A stretch of 64,000 nt of DNA. Origin: Micromonospora pallida. GTDB lineage: Bacteria > Actinomycetota > Actinomycetes > Mycobacteriales > Micromonosporaceae. A model generated the notes under the pieces. The model saw only the letters and a list, made by a program, of their open reading frames with translations. It did no database searches and had not been told where the DNA came from. Location of the stretch: positions 5,891,001 to 5,955,000 of the forward strand of contig NZ_FMHW01000002.1 of assembly GCF_900090325.1 (NCBI RefSeq), read 5' to 3'. The position numbers and the translations under genes were made by a program. Shown in pieces: positions 43,570-52,545 of the stretch; within the stretch, counting starts at the first letter, position 1, and each line of letters begins with the position of its first letter.

Positions 43570-43998
43570 ATGCCCGAGATGCCGTCCAAGCTGGCCGAGA
43601 TCGTGGACGAGTTCGCCGCCGCCCCGCGCGAGGTGGTGCTCGAGATGCTGCTGGAGTTCGCTGACGTCATTCCCCCGCTCCCGCCGGACCAGGCCGACCG
43701 GGCGGGCATGGAGCAGGTGCCGGAGTGCCAGACGGCGTTCTTCCTCCGGGCCCGGGTCGCCCCGGACGGAACGGTGACCACCCTCTTCGACTGCCCGCCC
43801 GAGGCCCCGACCACCCGGGCCTTCGCCGGCATCCTGGCCGAGGGGCTGGCTGGGGCCAGCGCCGACCAGGTGCTCGCCGTCCCGGACGACCTGTACCAGC
43901 GGATGGGGCTCGCCCAGGCGATCAGCCCGCTCCGGGTACGCGGCGGCTCGGCGATCCTGGCCCGACTCAAGCGACAGGTCCGCGAACAGGTCGGCTGA
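43570..43998 (+). CDS. SufE family protein (cysteine-desulfurase activator type)
   Basis: 142 residues. SufE fold with the sulfur-acceptor Cys C53 in VPECQTAFFLRA (VxxCQ is the family motif), plus FAGILAEGLAGA and the C-terminal RVRGGSAILARLKRQV helix (family: MRxxGxxxMLxRIK). It accepts persulfide from a cysteine desulfurase for Fe-S cluster building. No suf genes are near. ATG 43570 has no strong site upstream because the palindrome ends 17 nt before. Confidence 0.92.
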   Translation: MPEMPSKLAEIVDEFAAAPREVVLEMLLEFADVIPPLPPDQADRAGMEQVPECQTAFFLRARVAPDGTVTTLFDCPPEAPTTRAFAGILAEGLAGASADQVLAVPDDLYQRMGLAQAISPLRVRGGSAILARLKRQVREQVG

Positions 43999-44162
43999 GG
44001 CTCGTCGGCGGCCCGCGCCGTTGCTGACCCTGGCGACCACGTCGCTGCGGCACCGGGACGCGATGTCCTGGCGGCACCACGCCGGCCACCTGCTCCCTGA
44101 TGACCGCGCCGGGGCCCGGGTCGGCGGGAACAGATCCGCCGGGCGGCGGGTTGACCCGGAGC

Positions 44163-44798
44163 ATGGAGATCGAGATCTACGCCGACGTGGTCTGCCCCTG
44201 GTGCTACGTCGGGAAGCGCCGGCTCGAACAGGCTCTGGCGGCGTACGAGGGCAGCGTGACCCTCCGCTACCGGCCGTTCCAGCTCGATCCGACCCCGGTC
44301 GCCGAGCCCCGGCCGCTGCTCGAGGGGCTGGGCGCGAAGTTCGGCGGGGTGGCGCGGGCCCGGCAGATGGCCGACCACGTCGCCGGGGCAGCGGCCGGAG
44401 TCGGGCTGAAGCTGGACTTCGACCGTGCGGTCACCGCGAACACCTTCGACGCGCACCGGCTCGTCCGGTTCACCGAGGCGCACGACCGGGCGGCCGAGAT
44501 GATCGAGGCCCTGTTCCAGGCCCACTTCACCGACGGCGTGGACATCGGCTCACGACCCGCGCTCGCCTCGATCGCCGCCACGGTCGGCCTCGACGAGACC
44601 GAGGTCCGCGACTTCCTCGACTCGGACGCCGGGGTGGCCGAACTCCGGGCGGAACTGGCCGAGGCCCGGAGCGTCGGGGTGACCAGCGTGCCGACCTTCG
44701 TTCTGGCCGGCAAGTACGCGGTCAGCGGCGCCCAGGAACCGGAGACGCTCCTCGCCGCACTGGCCGAAGTGGAGCGCCGGGAGTCGTCGGCCGGATGA
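44163..44798 (+). CDS. DsbA family oxidoreductase, FrnE-like
   Basis: 211 residues starting MEIEIYADVVCPWCYVGKRR. Thioredoxin-fold with active-site C11-P-W-C14, the CPWC of FrnE/2-hydroxychromene-2-carboxylate-isomerase-like DsbA proteins; a helical insertion (about 65-150) and the cis-Pro loop GVTSVPTFVLAGKYAVSGAQ follow. No signal peptide, so it acts in the cytosol as a disulfide oxidoreductase or in secondary metabolism. The stretch 43999-44162 before it contains no gene. Confidence 0.93.
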   Translation: MEIEIYADVVCPWCYVGKRRLEQALAAYEGSVTLRYRPFQLDPTPVAEPRPLLEGLGAKFGGVARARQMADHVAGAAAGVGLKLDFDRAVTANTFDAHRLVRFTEAHDRAAEMIEALFQAHFTDGVDIGSRPALASIAATVGLDETEVRDFLDSDAGVAELRAELAEARSVGVTSVPTFVLAGKYAVSGAQEPETLLAALAEVERRESSAG

Positions 44799-44814
44799 CC
44801 GACGGCTCAACCCA

Positions 44815-44830
44815 TGTTTCACGTGCAACA
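44815..44830. promoter_or_regulatory. parS-like ParB binding site
   Basis: TGTTTCACGTGCAACA differs by one base from the ParB target TGTTTCACGTGAAACA. It lies between two convergent genes in the origin-proximal region, within tens of kb of where oriC must be. Bacterial parS sites cluster around oriC and recruit ParB for chromosome segregation. Confidence 0.7.
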
Positions 44831-44847
44831 ACATCGACGCACGTGCA

Positions 44848-45399
44848 TCACCCGATGGGCTTGGCCAGCCCCTCGATCACCTGAGCGTTGGGCAGGGCGC
44901 CGAGCGCCGCCCCCGGCAGGGCAATCTTGCTGTGTCGTACGCCCGACCCGACGATCACGTACGGCATGGCGACCACCCGGCTGTCCACCAGGATCGGCCA
45001 CCCCTCGGGCAGCCCGATCGGCGTAATGCCGCCGTACTCCATGCCGGTCAGTTCGACCGCCTCGGCCATCGGGGCGAAGCTCGCCTTGCGGACGTCCAGC
45101 GTCCGCCGGGCCACCCCGTTGACGTCGACCCGGGTCGTGGCGAGGACGATGCACGCCGCGTAGCGGACGCCACCCTCCCGCTTACCGGCCACCACGACGC
45201 AGTTGGCGGACTCGTCCAGCCCCACCTCGTACGCGGCGCAGAAGGCGGCGGTGTCGGCGAGCGTGGCGTCGATCGGCGCGACCAGCACGTCCGACACGTC
45301 GACCGGGGCGTCGACGGGCCACCGTTCGAGTGCGGCGGCGACCGGCGGCGCGAGCAGGTCCGGTCGGGTGCCTGCGGGCTCGGTCTTCAGGGTCCCCAT
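44848..45399 (-). CDS. YbaK/EbsC-type aminoacyl-tRNA deacylase-like protein
   Basis: 183 residues from ATG 45399. The YbaK/ProX fold is suggested by AYEVGLDESANCVVVAGKREGGVRYAACIVLATTRVDVNGVARR and KASFAPMAEAVELTGMEYGGITPIGLP, where Lys and the GGITP loop match the editing site of the family. Such enzymes hydrolyse mischarged tRNA (often Cys- or Ala-tRNAPro). The start has only a weak site. Between it and the parS-like site are only 17 bp. Convergent with the FrnE gene. Confidence 0.9.
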   Translation of the reverse strand: MGTLKTEPAGTRPDLLAPPVAAALERWPVDAPVDVSDVLVAPIDATLADTAAFCAAYEVGLDESANCVVVAGKREGGVRYAACIVLATTRVDVNGVARRTLDVRKASFAPMAEAVELTGMEYGGITPIGLPEGWPILVDSRVVAMPYVIVGSGVRHSKIALPGAALGALPNAQVIEGLAKPIG

Positions 45400-45487
45400 C
45401 ACACCGCGATCCTCGCACCTGGCCAGCGGAAACGCGCACCGGGTCCGCCCCCTTCGTCCCGAGCCGCCCGCCCGACCGCCCCGCGCC

Positions 45488-45599
45488 GGCACCCGCCTGC
45501 GCGAGGCAGCACGGCCGGTGGCACCCGTCCAAGCGAAGCAGCACGCCCGGCGACACCCGCCCGAAGTCGGCTGGCGACACCCGCCCCGCCGTCACCCGG
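45488..45599. repeat. degenerate tandem repeat, 32-bp unit
   Basis: Unit starting G(G/A)CACCCG at 45488, 45520, 45552 and 45576: the first two copies are 32 bp with the shared core GGCACCCG...AGGCAGCACG-like, the last two are shorter (24 bp each). It fills most of the gap between the YbaK-type gene and the small membrane-protein gene. Confidence 0.7.
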
Positions 45600-45605
45600 T
45601 CCCGG

Positions 45606-45788
45606 TCACTTGCCGGCGAGGAAGGTCTGCGGCACGAACGGGCGCTCCTGTGGCGGATCGGGCCGCAGCGTCTCCGCCCGGCGGGCGTCCAGGTCCTCGA
45701 GGGCGTGACGGACGGACACCCGGATCACGCCGTAAAGGAAGACGAACCCGGCGACGTACAGGATCATGACGATGACCAGTGTGAGCAT
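45606..45788 (-). CDS. small single-pass membrane protein (60 aa)
   Basis: MLTLVIVMILYVAGFVFLYGVIRV begins with a helix of ~20 hydrophobic residues, followed by an amphipathic Arg/Glu-rich cytoplasmic tail (RHALEDLDARRAETLRPDPP) and FVPQTFLAGK. Codon use is normal for the genome. No family recognised; small TM proteins of this form often regulate partner membrane proteins. Confidence 0.55.
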   Translation of the reverse strand: MLTLVIVMILYVAGFVFLYGVIRVSVRHALEDLDARRAETLRPDPPQERPFVPQTFLAGK

Positions 45789-45899
45789 GCGGTCACGGTA
45801 GGGCGAACGCGAGCCGGTGACGGGTTCGTCTGGGACAGCTTCCCCCGGACGGGTGCCGGACCCCGGTCGCGGCGGGTGACCCGGCAGTGTCAGCGGTCG

Positions 45900-46151
45900 T
45901 CAGGCCGTCTCCAGCGCCTCTCCCACGCCCCGCGCCAACCCGGAGAGATGCTGGTCGGCCAGGAGATGCCCGGCGGTGATGACCAAAGCCAACGGCCACT
46001 CGATCACCTGGAGCGCGGCCAGCACCCCCACCCCGACGTAGTAGGCGACCTTGTCCGGCGGCAGCGTCACCTCACCGAGCAGCGGAACGTCCACCCGCCG
46101 CTCGAAGCGGCAGACCCGCTCGCGTGCCTCGTGCCGCTCTTCCGTCCTCAT
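45900..46151 (-). CDS. small hypothetical with one hydrophobic helix (83 aa)
   Basis: ATG 46151 with GAGGGGGAAC upstream. A basic/acidic N-terminus (MRTEERHEARERVCRFERRVDVPLLG) is followed by KVAYYVGVGVLAALQVIEWPLALVITAGHLLA and a C-terminal amphipathic helix. It may be a one-span membrane protein; the acid-base-rich start resembles cytosolic anchors. Not recognised. It lies divergently from the large P-type ATPase gene (~300 bp apart, 46152-46449, where I see no other feature). Confidence 0.65.
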   Translation of the reverse strand: MRTEERHEARERVCRFERRVDVPLLGEVTLPPDKVAYYVGVGVLAALQVIEWPLALVITAGHLLADQHLSGLARGVGEALETA

Positions 46152-46449
46152 CTCTGTTCCCCCTCGGTCGACTGTGCCGTCACCGCCGCATTCCACCCCC
46201 GACCAGATTCATGCCGGACAGCGGAGGCAGCGGCTGCGGGCGCGCCACAGAACGTGCCCCACGTGTCCGACCCCTCGTCCGGGTTGCGGCCGGAAAAACC
46301 CCTCGTGACCGGGCATGACGGGCCGAAGGGTGGGAAGCCAGGCCGGGCGAAGCGAGGCGGGTGAAGCACGGCGTGGGAGGCAAGATGGCGGACGATCTGC
46401 ACGACGGTGACGGGGGACCGGACCGGCACCTGGCCGGTCGTACCGTCGG

Positions 46450-49400
46450 ATGACCTCGCTGGGTCGGATCGCCGGCCGCGTCCTTCCCGTGGCCGTGCCA
46501 CGGCTCGTGGCCGACGCCTCCCGCGGCGCGGGCACCGCAGCCGTACGCCTGGCCCGTACCGCCGGACTCACCTCCCGCCGGGTCTGGTCCCGGCCCGGCC
46601 GGCACCACATCGAGGTGCACGGGGTCTGCCAGGACGGCGGCGACCGCCTGGCCCACCAGGTCGAGCGGGCGTTGGAGAAACAGCCCGGGGTGAGCTGGGC
46701 ACGGGTCAACGCCCCGTCCGGTCGGGTGGTGGTGGCCGTCGAGACACCCGAGCCCCGCCTCCGTGACCTGATCCAGACGATCGAGCGGGTGGAGCGGCGC
46801 TGCGAACACCAACCCGACCCGGGGATCCCACCGCCGCACCCGCCCGAGGAGGGCCCCCGGACCCCACGCACGCTCGGTGGGCTCGCCTCCGACGTGTTCG
46901 GTCTGACCCTCTCCGCCGCCACCCGGATCCTGCCGTTCACCCCGCTGCCCGGCGAGGTCGCCGGACTTCTCGGCGCGATCGACCTGCACCCGAGGCTGCA
47001 CGCCCTGGCCAACCGGGGACTACGCGCGGACCCCCGGGCCGACCTGCTCTTTCCACTCGCCGAGGCGGTCGTGCAGGGCCTCTCCGGCGGCTGGACCGGC
47101 CTGGTGCTCGACGGCGCGCAGCGGGTCGTGCAGTGGGGCGAGGCCCGCGCCCAGCAGACCGCGTGGAAACGCGCCGAGCCGCAGCTCACCGGCGATCCGG
47201 ATCGGGCCGTCGCCCGCGCGCCCACGCACCACCGGCCCCGCGCCAAGCCGGACGGACCGATCGAGCGGTACATCAACCGGATGCTCCTCGCCGGCGCGGC
47301 GGCCGGGGCGGCGGCCCTGCCGGCGGTGGGCGCGAAACGGGCCGCCGCGCTCGCCCTCGCCTCCCTACCGAAGGCCCCCGGTTCCGGTCGCGAGGGGTAC
47401 GCCGCCCAACTGGGACGGATCCTGGCCCGCCGGGGTGTCATTGCGATGAACCGTGCCGTGCTGCGGGAACTCGACCGGATCGACATCCTGGTCCTGGACG
47501 CGGCGGTGCTCGGCTCCGACCGGGGGTCCCTCGTCGACCTGGCCCCGCTGGCCGACGCGGACCCGGAGAAGGTCGCCTCCCGCGCCTTCACCCTCTTCGA
47601 CCCGGCCGCACCACGACAGCAGCAGGACATCGAGGGCTGGCGACTCGCCCCGCTGGACCGGCTCGACGTACGTCACCCGGGGGACAACGACGCCAGCCGG
47701 CGGCTACGGGACGCTGGCGGTCTGCTGCTCGGGCTGGCCAAGGGGAAGACCCTGACGGCGGTGCTGCAGGTCGAGCCCGAGCCGGCCCCGGGCGTGGACG
47801 CGCTGTCGGTCGCCGCCCGGCAGGCCGGCCTTCGGCTGGTGGTGGCCGGCGACGCCGCCCGGCGGTACGACTTCGCCGACGCCGTTCTCCCGGGTGGTCC
47901 CCGCCTCGTCGAGACGGTACGGGCCCTCCAGTTCGACGGCGCGGTGGTGATGCTGGTCTCCGCCGACCGGGCGGCTCTCGGCGTCTCCGACTGCGGTCTC
48001 GGCATCGGCGGACCCGACGACCCGCCGCCCTGGGGCGCGCACCTGCTCGTCGGCACCGACCTGCGAACCTGCGCGCTGGTCGTCGAGGCGACCGGGGTGG
48101 CCCGCCGGATGAGCCGGCAGAACATCCGGCTCGCCGAGGTGGGCGCCGGGCTCGGCGCGCTGGGGGCGTTCACCGCCGCCCCGGAACTCCTGCCCGGCCG
48201 GGCTCTCGCCGCGGTCAACGGCACCGCCGCGCTGGCCTTCGCGCACGGGGTCTGGCGGGCCCGGCGCCTGCCCCAACGGACGGACACCCCGGCCCCGACC
48301 GTCACCGCCTGGCACCTGATGCCGGTCGACGTGGTCCTCGACCGGCTCGACACCGGCCCGGACGGACTCAGCGCCGCCGAGGCGGCCAGCCGGCGGGGCC
48401 GGGACACCGGCGGCGGACCCGAGAGCGGCAACCTGCTCCGGGCGCTGCTCGACGAACTCGCCAACCCGCTCACCCCGGTCCTCGCCGTCGGAGCGGCCCT
48501 ATCCGCCGCGTTCGGCTCGGTCGTCGACGCCGCCCTGGTCGGCGGGGTGGTCGGCGGGTCCGCCCTGATCGGAGCGGTGCACCAACGCAACACCGAACGA
48601 TCCCTGGCGAAGCTGCTCTCCCGTACGGCGGTGACCGCCCGGGTCCGCCGCGACGGCACCGAGCAGGTGGTCGCCGCCGACGACCTGGTGGTCGGCGACG
48701 TGATCCTGCTCGAACCGGGGGACGCGGTACCCGCCGACTGCCGGGTGCTGGAGTCGGCGGGACTGGAGGCCGACGAGTCGTCGCTGACCGGCGAGTCGCT
48801 ACCGGTGGCCAAGACCGACCGACCGGTGGTGGCCGCCGAGGTCGCCGACCGGCACTCGATGCTCTACGAGGGCACCACCGTCGCCGCCGGACACGGCACC
48901 GCCGTGGTGGTCGGCACCGGGGCCGACACCGAGGCGGGACGGAGTCTCGCGCTGGCCCGGCAGGGGGCACCGGCCGGCGGGGTGGAGGCCCGGCTCGGCA
49001 GCCTGACCCGGGCAGCGCTTCCGCTGGCCGCCGCCTCGGCGATCTCGGTCGCCGGGGCGGGATTACTACGGGGCGTACCCCTGGCCGAGACGGCGGCGAC
49101 CGCCGCGAACCTGGCCGTCGCCTCGGTGCCGGAGGGGCTGCCGTTCCTGGTCAGCGCCGCGCAACTGGCGGCGGCCCGGCGCCTGGCCGAGCACGGCGCA
49201 CTGGTCCGCAACCCACGCACCATCGAGGCGCTGGGCCGGGTGGACGTGCTCTGCTTCGACAAGACCGGCACCCTCACCGAGGGGCAGCTCCGCCTCGCCG
49301 GGTTCGGCAACGGTGACCGGTACGCCTCGATGGACCAGTTGGCCGGCAGCCCACACCTGCGGGCCACGTTCGCGGCGGCGCTGCGGGCCACCCCGGAGGC

Positions 49401-50868
49401 GGACGACCCGGAGGAGCTGCCGGAACAGACCGACCGGGCGATCCGCATCGGCGCCCGTACCGTCGACGGGGTCACCGAGCAGGTCGGGGCCACCGGCTGG
49501 CGATCGGTCGGCGGGCTGCCGTTCGAGCCGTCCCGCGGCTACCACGCCACGCTCGGCGAGACCGACGACGGTCTGCTGCTCAGCGTGAAAGGCGCCCCGG
49601 AACGGGTCCTGCCCCGCTGCGTCGCTCACCGGATGCCCGGCGGCGACGACCGGCCGCTGGACGAGCCGGGCCGGACCCGGCTGAACGAGACCCTGGCCGA
49701 GCGGGCCGGAGCCGGGCACCGGGTGCTCGCCATCGCCGAGCGGCGGGTGACCGGCCGGGAGGTCACCGACGACGACGTACGCGACCTGGTCTTCGTGGGC
49801 TACCTGACCCTGGCCGACGGGGTGCGGGAGAGTGCCGCGCCGGCCGTCCACCGGATCCGGCAGGCCGGCGTGCACACCATCATGATCACCGGCGACCATC
49901 CGGCGACCGCCGAGGCGATCGCCGCGACCATCAGCACCGACGACACCAACCAGCGGGTGGTCACCGCCACCGAGCTGGACCAGCTCGACGACGACGCGCT
50001 CGCCGCCCGCCTCACCCGCACCGACGTGGTCGCCCGCTGCACCCCCACCCACAAGGTACGGATCATCCAGGCGCTCCAGAAGGGCGGCCGGGTCGTCGCG
50101 ATGACCGGGGACGGCGCCAACGACGCGCCCGCGATCCGCCTGGCCGACGTCGGGATCGCCCTCGGCCAGCGGGGCACCCCGGCCGCGAAGGCCGCCGCCG
50201 ACCTGGTGGTCACCGACGACCGGTTGGAGACCATCATCGCCACCCTGGTAGAGGGGCGGGCCATGTGGTCCTCGGTCCGTCACGCGCTGAGCATCCTGGT
50301 CGGCGGCAACCTCGGGGAGATCGCGTTCAGCGTGCTCACCGCCGCCGCGACCGGCCGGTCCGCGCTCACCGGACGGCAACTGCTCCTGGTCAACCTCCTC
50401 ACCGACCTGGTCCCGGCGATGGCCATCGCGGTCCGGCCACCCAGCCTCCACGACGGCGACCATCTGCTCCGCGAGGGACCGGACACCTCCCTCGGGGAAA
50501 CTCTGAACCGGGAGATCGGGCTGCGTGCCGCCGCCACCACCCTCGGCGCGACCGCCGGCTGGACGCTCGCCCGCTGGACGGGCAGCCAGCGACGGGCCGG
50601 CACGGTGGCCCTCGCCTCCCTGGTCGGCACCCAACTCGGGCAGACCGTGATGGCCGGGGGCACCGGCCCGACCGTGCTCGCCTCCACCGCGGCCTCGATC
50701 GGGGCGCTGGTCGCGGTGGTGCAGACCCCGGGAGTCAGCCAGTTCTTCGGCTGCACGCCGCTCGGCCCGGTCGGCTGGACCATCGCCACCGGTTCCGCGC
50801 TCGGCGCCACGCTGGGCAACGGCGCGCTCAGCCGGCTGGTGGACCGGCTGCCCCGACCACCGTCCTGA
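46450..50868 (+). CDS. giant cation-transporting P-type ATPase (CtpI-like)
   Basis: 1472 residues. The C-terminal ~850 residues form a complete P-type ATPase: actuator TGES (VTGESLPVAKTDRP), phosphorylation motif FDKTGTLTEG, KGAPE nucleotide-site motif (LLSVKGAPERV), GDGANDAPA hinge and six C-terminal helices. The conserved PEGL in transmembrane segment 4 (SVPEGLPFLV) is P2/Ca2+-pump-like, not the CPx of heavy-metal pumps. The N-terminal ~600 residues contain a ferredoxin-like HMA-type repeat without CXXC (about 50-120: VHGVCQDGGDRLAHQVE...RVVVAVETPEPRLRDL), HAD-like remnants and extra helices. This layout recalls mycobacterial CtpI (Rv0107c). Its ion is unknown. The start is the first ATG after a weak site. 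Confidence 0.93.
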   Translation: MTSLGRIAGRVLPVAVPRLVADASRGAGTAAVRLARTAGLTSRRVWSRPGRHHIEVHGVCQDGGDRLAHQVERALEKQPGVSWARVNAPSGRVVVAVETPEPRLRDLIQTIERVERRCEHQPDPGIPPPHPPEEGPRTPRTLGGLASDVFGLTLSAATRILPFTPLPGEVAGLLGAIDLHPRLHALANRGLRADPRADLLFPLAEAVVQGLSGGWTGLVLDGAQRVVQWGEARAQQTAWKRAEPQLTGDPDRAVARAPTHHRPRAKPDGPIERYINRMLLAGAAAGAAALPAVGAKRAAALALASLPKAPGSGREGYAAQLGRILARRGVIAMNRAVLRELDRIDILVLDAAVLGSDRGSLVDLAPLADADPEKVASRAFTLFDPAAPRQQQDIEGWRLAPLDRLDVRHPGDNDASRRLRDAGGLLLGLAKGKTLTAVLQVEPEPAPGVDALSVAARQAGLRLVVAGDAARRYDFADAVLPGGPRLVETVRALQFDGAVVMLVSADRAALGVSDCGLGIGGPDDPPPWGAHLLVGTDLRTCALVVEATGVARRMSRQNIRLAEVGAGLGALGAFTAAPELLPGRALAAVNGTAALAFAHGVWRARRLPQRTDTPAPTVTAWHLMPVDVVLDRLDTGPDGLSAAEAASRRGRDTGGGPESGNLLRALLDELANPLTPVLAVGAALSAAFGSVVDAALVGGVVGGSALIGAVHQRNTERSLAKLLSRTAVTARVRRDGTEQVVAADDLVVGDVILLEPGDAVPADCRVLESAGLEADESSLTGESLPVAKTDRPVVAAEVADRHSMLYEGTTVAAGHGTAVVVGTGADTEAGRSLALARQGAPAGGVEARLGSLTRAALPLAAASAISVAGAGLLRGVPLAETAATAANLAVASVPEGLPFLVSAAQLAAARRLAEHGALVRNPRTIEALGRVDVLCFDKTGTLTEGQLRLAGFGNGDRYASMDQLAGSPHLRATFAAALRATPEADDPEELPEQTDRAIRIGARTVDGVTEQVGATGWRSVGGLPFEPSRGYHATLGETDDGLLLSVKGAPERVLPRCVAHRMPGGDDRPLDEPGRTRLNETLAERAGAGHRVLAIAERRVTGREVTDDDVRDLVFVGYLTLADGVRESAAPAVHRIRQAGVHTIMITGDHPATAEAIAATISTDDTNQRVVTATELDQLDDDALAARLTRTDVVARCTPTHKVRIIQALQKGGRVVAMTGDGANDAPAIRLADVGIALGQRGTPAAKAAADLVVTDDRLETIIATLVEGRAMWSSVRHALSILVGGNLGEIAFSVLTAAATGRSALTGRQLLLVNLLTDLVPAMAIAVRPPSLHDGDHLLREGPDTSLGETLNREIGLRAAATTLGATAGWTLARWTGSQRRAGTVALASLVGTQLGQTVMAGGTGPTVLASTAASIGALVAVVQTPGVSQFFGCTPLGPVGWTIATGSALGATLGNGALSRLVDRLPRPPS

Positions 50869-50890
50869 CCGCACTCCGGTCGGTCTCTTG

Positions 50891-50935
50891 AGTCCTGGCG
50901 GGGCCCCTGCTGTTCGCAGGGGCCCCGCCAGGACT
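50891..50935. terminator. perfect 20-bp hairpin, bidirectional terminator
   Basis: A 20-bp perfect stem (50891-50910 with 50916-50935) around the loop TGTTC lies between the convergent ATPase gene and CBS protein gene. No T-run follows, as usual in high-GC actinobacteria. Confidence 0.9.
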
Positions 50936-50942
50936 GACGCGG

Positions 50943-51362
50943 TCAGCCGCGCTCGGAGATGGCCTCGATCAGGTCACCCACCGGCCGCTCCGGCAGCCAC
51001 CGCGCCACGTCGGCCACAGCGACGATCCCCACCAGGTCGTGCCCGTCGATGACCGGGAGCCGGCGTACCTTGTGCTTGCCCATGGTGCGCAGGATCTCGG
51101 CCGCGTCGTCGTCCGCGCCGATCGTCACGGCCTCGCCCTGGGCCAGTTCGCCGGCGGTCACCCCGGCCGGGTCGCGCCCCTCGGCGAGCACTTTCACCAC
51201 GATGTCGCGGTCGGTCAGCATGCCCTTCAGGCGGTTGTCCGCGCCACAGATCGGCAGCGAGCCGACCCCCAGTTCGGCCATCCGGCGAGCTGCGAACTTG
51301 AGATCGTCCTGCTCACGGACACAGGTCACGTCGTTCGTCATGATGTCACGTGCGATCGGCAT
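50943..51362 (-). CDS. CBS domain pair protein
   Basis: 139 residues from ATG 51362 (GAGG about 9 nt upstream; a GTG 9 nt earlier is possible). Two CBS repeats (ARDIMTNDVTCVREQDDLKFAARRMAELGVGSLPICG..., TDRDIVVKVL, and EILRTMGKHKVRRLPVIDGHDLVGIVAVADVARWL). Related to the CBS protein at 43068-43493: both keep MTxxV and LTDRDIVV, but diverge elsewhere. It should bind an adenine nucleotide and act as an energy or redox sensor with an unknown partner. Confidence 0.92.
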   Translation of the reverse strand: MPIARDIMTNDVTCVREQDDLKFAARRMAELGVGSLPICGADNRLKGMLTDRDIVVKVLAEGRDPAGVTAGELAQGEAVTIGADDDAAEILRTMGKHKVRRLPVIDGHDLVGIVAVADVARWLPERPVGDLIEAISERG

Positions 51363-51522
51363 GGCTGTCACACCTCACTTTCCCGGGGGTTCGTACCCAC
51401 TTGCGGTACCCTGGCCGTCGCGGACCATGCACCACAGGTCGACCCGGCCGGGCGCGCTCCGCGTGCACCGGACCGCCCGGCGGCAATCCGGTTGGCCGGT
51501 CGGGTCACGGCTCGTACCGTGA

Positions 51523-51747
51523 CGGGATGGGTCGATCCTGACCGCGTACGCCGCCGCGACCGGCGTGACCCCCCGGCCGGCGATGCTCGAGCTGTACCGC
51601 CTCCAGTGGGACGTCAAGGACCTCGCGGTGGACGTCGACCGGTTCCGCCGGCCACACACCGGCAGCCCCGACGACGACGCCACGTGGCGGATCCTGCGCC
51701 GACTGGTCCGGCACCTCGCCGACCAGGCCCAGCCCCCACCGCACTGA
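51523..51747 (+). pseudogene. C-terminal remnant of an aminoglycoside-phosphotransferase-family kinase
   Basis: The frame beginning after an in-frame TGA at 51520-51522 encodes ~75 residues: RDGSILTAYAAATG, then LELYRLQWDVKDLAVDVDRFRRPHTGSPDDDATWRIL. The LELYRLQWD-VKDLAVDVDRF core resembles the C-terminal segment of spectinomycin/APH-type phosphotransferases (LYRLRWDLADIAVYVDRF). The N-lobe and the catalytic HxD are missing and no start lies upstream, although a GTG at 51565 could initiate a 60-residue piece. I read this as a decaying gene fragment rather than a functional protein. Confidence 0.55.
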
Positions 51748-51859
51748 TCCACCAGATCCGGCAGGTTCCACCGACGTCCGACGCGGTCGGCCGGTATCGC
51801 ATGAAGCAGCGACCGGGACGGCTCGGCACGGCGAGAATGGGGCCGAAGGGGGGCGAAAC

Positions 51860-52492
51860 GTGAACCTGCCGAGCGTCCTACCGCTCGCCCTGGTGATGAT
51901 CGCCGGCCCGCAGATCATCAGCGCGATCTTCCTCGCCTCCACCCGGAACGCGCGGCGCAACTCCCTGGCCTTCGTCCTGGGAGCCGGGCTCGCCCTGCTC
52001 CTCGCGCTCAGCGTCTGGTACATCGTCTTCCGCACCGTCCGACACACCGCTGACGCGACCGGCGGGGGCGGGGGCGGACACCGGCTCCTCGACTGGGTGG
52101 TGCTCGTCGTACTGGTGGCACTGATACCGATGGTCTACGCGCGGCGCGGCCGACAGCCGAAATGGATGAAGCGGCTGGAGGAGGCCAACCCCCGGTTCGC
52201 CTTCGGGCTGGGCTTCCTGCTTCTCGCCGCCATGCCCACCGACGAGGCCACCATGCTGACGGTGGCCGCGAGCCTGGCTGGCCACCATCGGCCGTGGTGG
52301 CATCTGCTCCCGTTCGCGGGGTTGACGCTGCTGCTGCTCGCGCTGCCGCTGCTGTCGCTGCTCGCCCTCGGCCAACGCGCCCTGGCCGTACTGCCGAAGA
52401 TCCGGAACTGGGCAGACTCCCACGCGTGGGTGGTCAGTGAGCTGGTCATCCTGATCTTCATCGCGACGACCGTCCACGACCTGCTGAGCTGA
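51860..52492 (+). CDS. GAP/Sap family membrane protein
   Basis: 210 residues with about six hydrophobic helices, the first LPLALVMIAGPQIISAIFLA. Small-motif agreement with the GAP (sulfolipid-1-addressing, Sap-like) family: an N-terminal helix pair followed by a cytoplasmic loop with ARRGRQPKWMKRLEEANPRFAFGLGFLLLAAMPTDEATMLTVAASL. These proteins are thought to help export polar lipids or small molecules across the membrane. The gene stands alone after the phosphotransferase remnant. Confidence 0.85.
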   Translation: MNLPSVLPLALVMIAGPQIISAIFLASTRNARRNSLAFVLGAGLALLLALSVWYIVFRTVRHTADATGGGGGGHRLLDWVVLVVLVALIPMVYARRGRQPKWMKRLEEANPRFAFGLGFLLLAAMPTDEATMLTVAASLAGHHRPWWHLLPFAGLTLLLLALPLLSLLALGQRALAVLPKIRNWADSHAWVVSELVILIFIATTVHDLLS

Positions 52493-52545
52493 GCCCGCCC
52501 GCCCGGGCCGGAGGTCGACACCGTCAGGACACTAGGGTCGCCGGC

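Noticed and set aside
43999..44162. Possible small gene before the FrnE-type gene
   Set aside because: No frame has a ribosome site or protein-like pattern.
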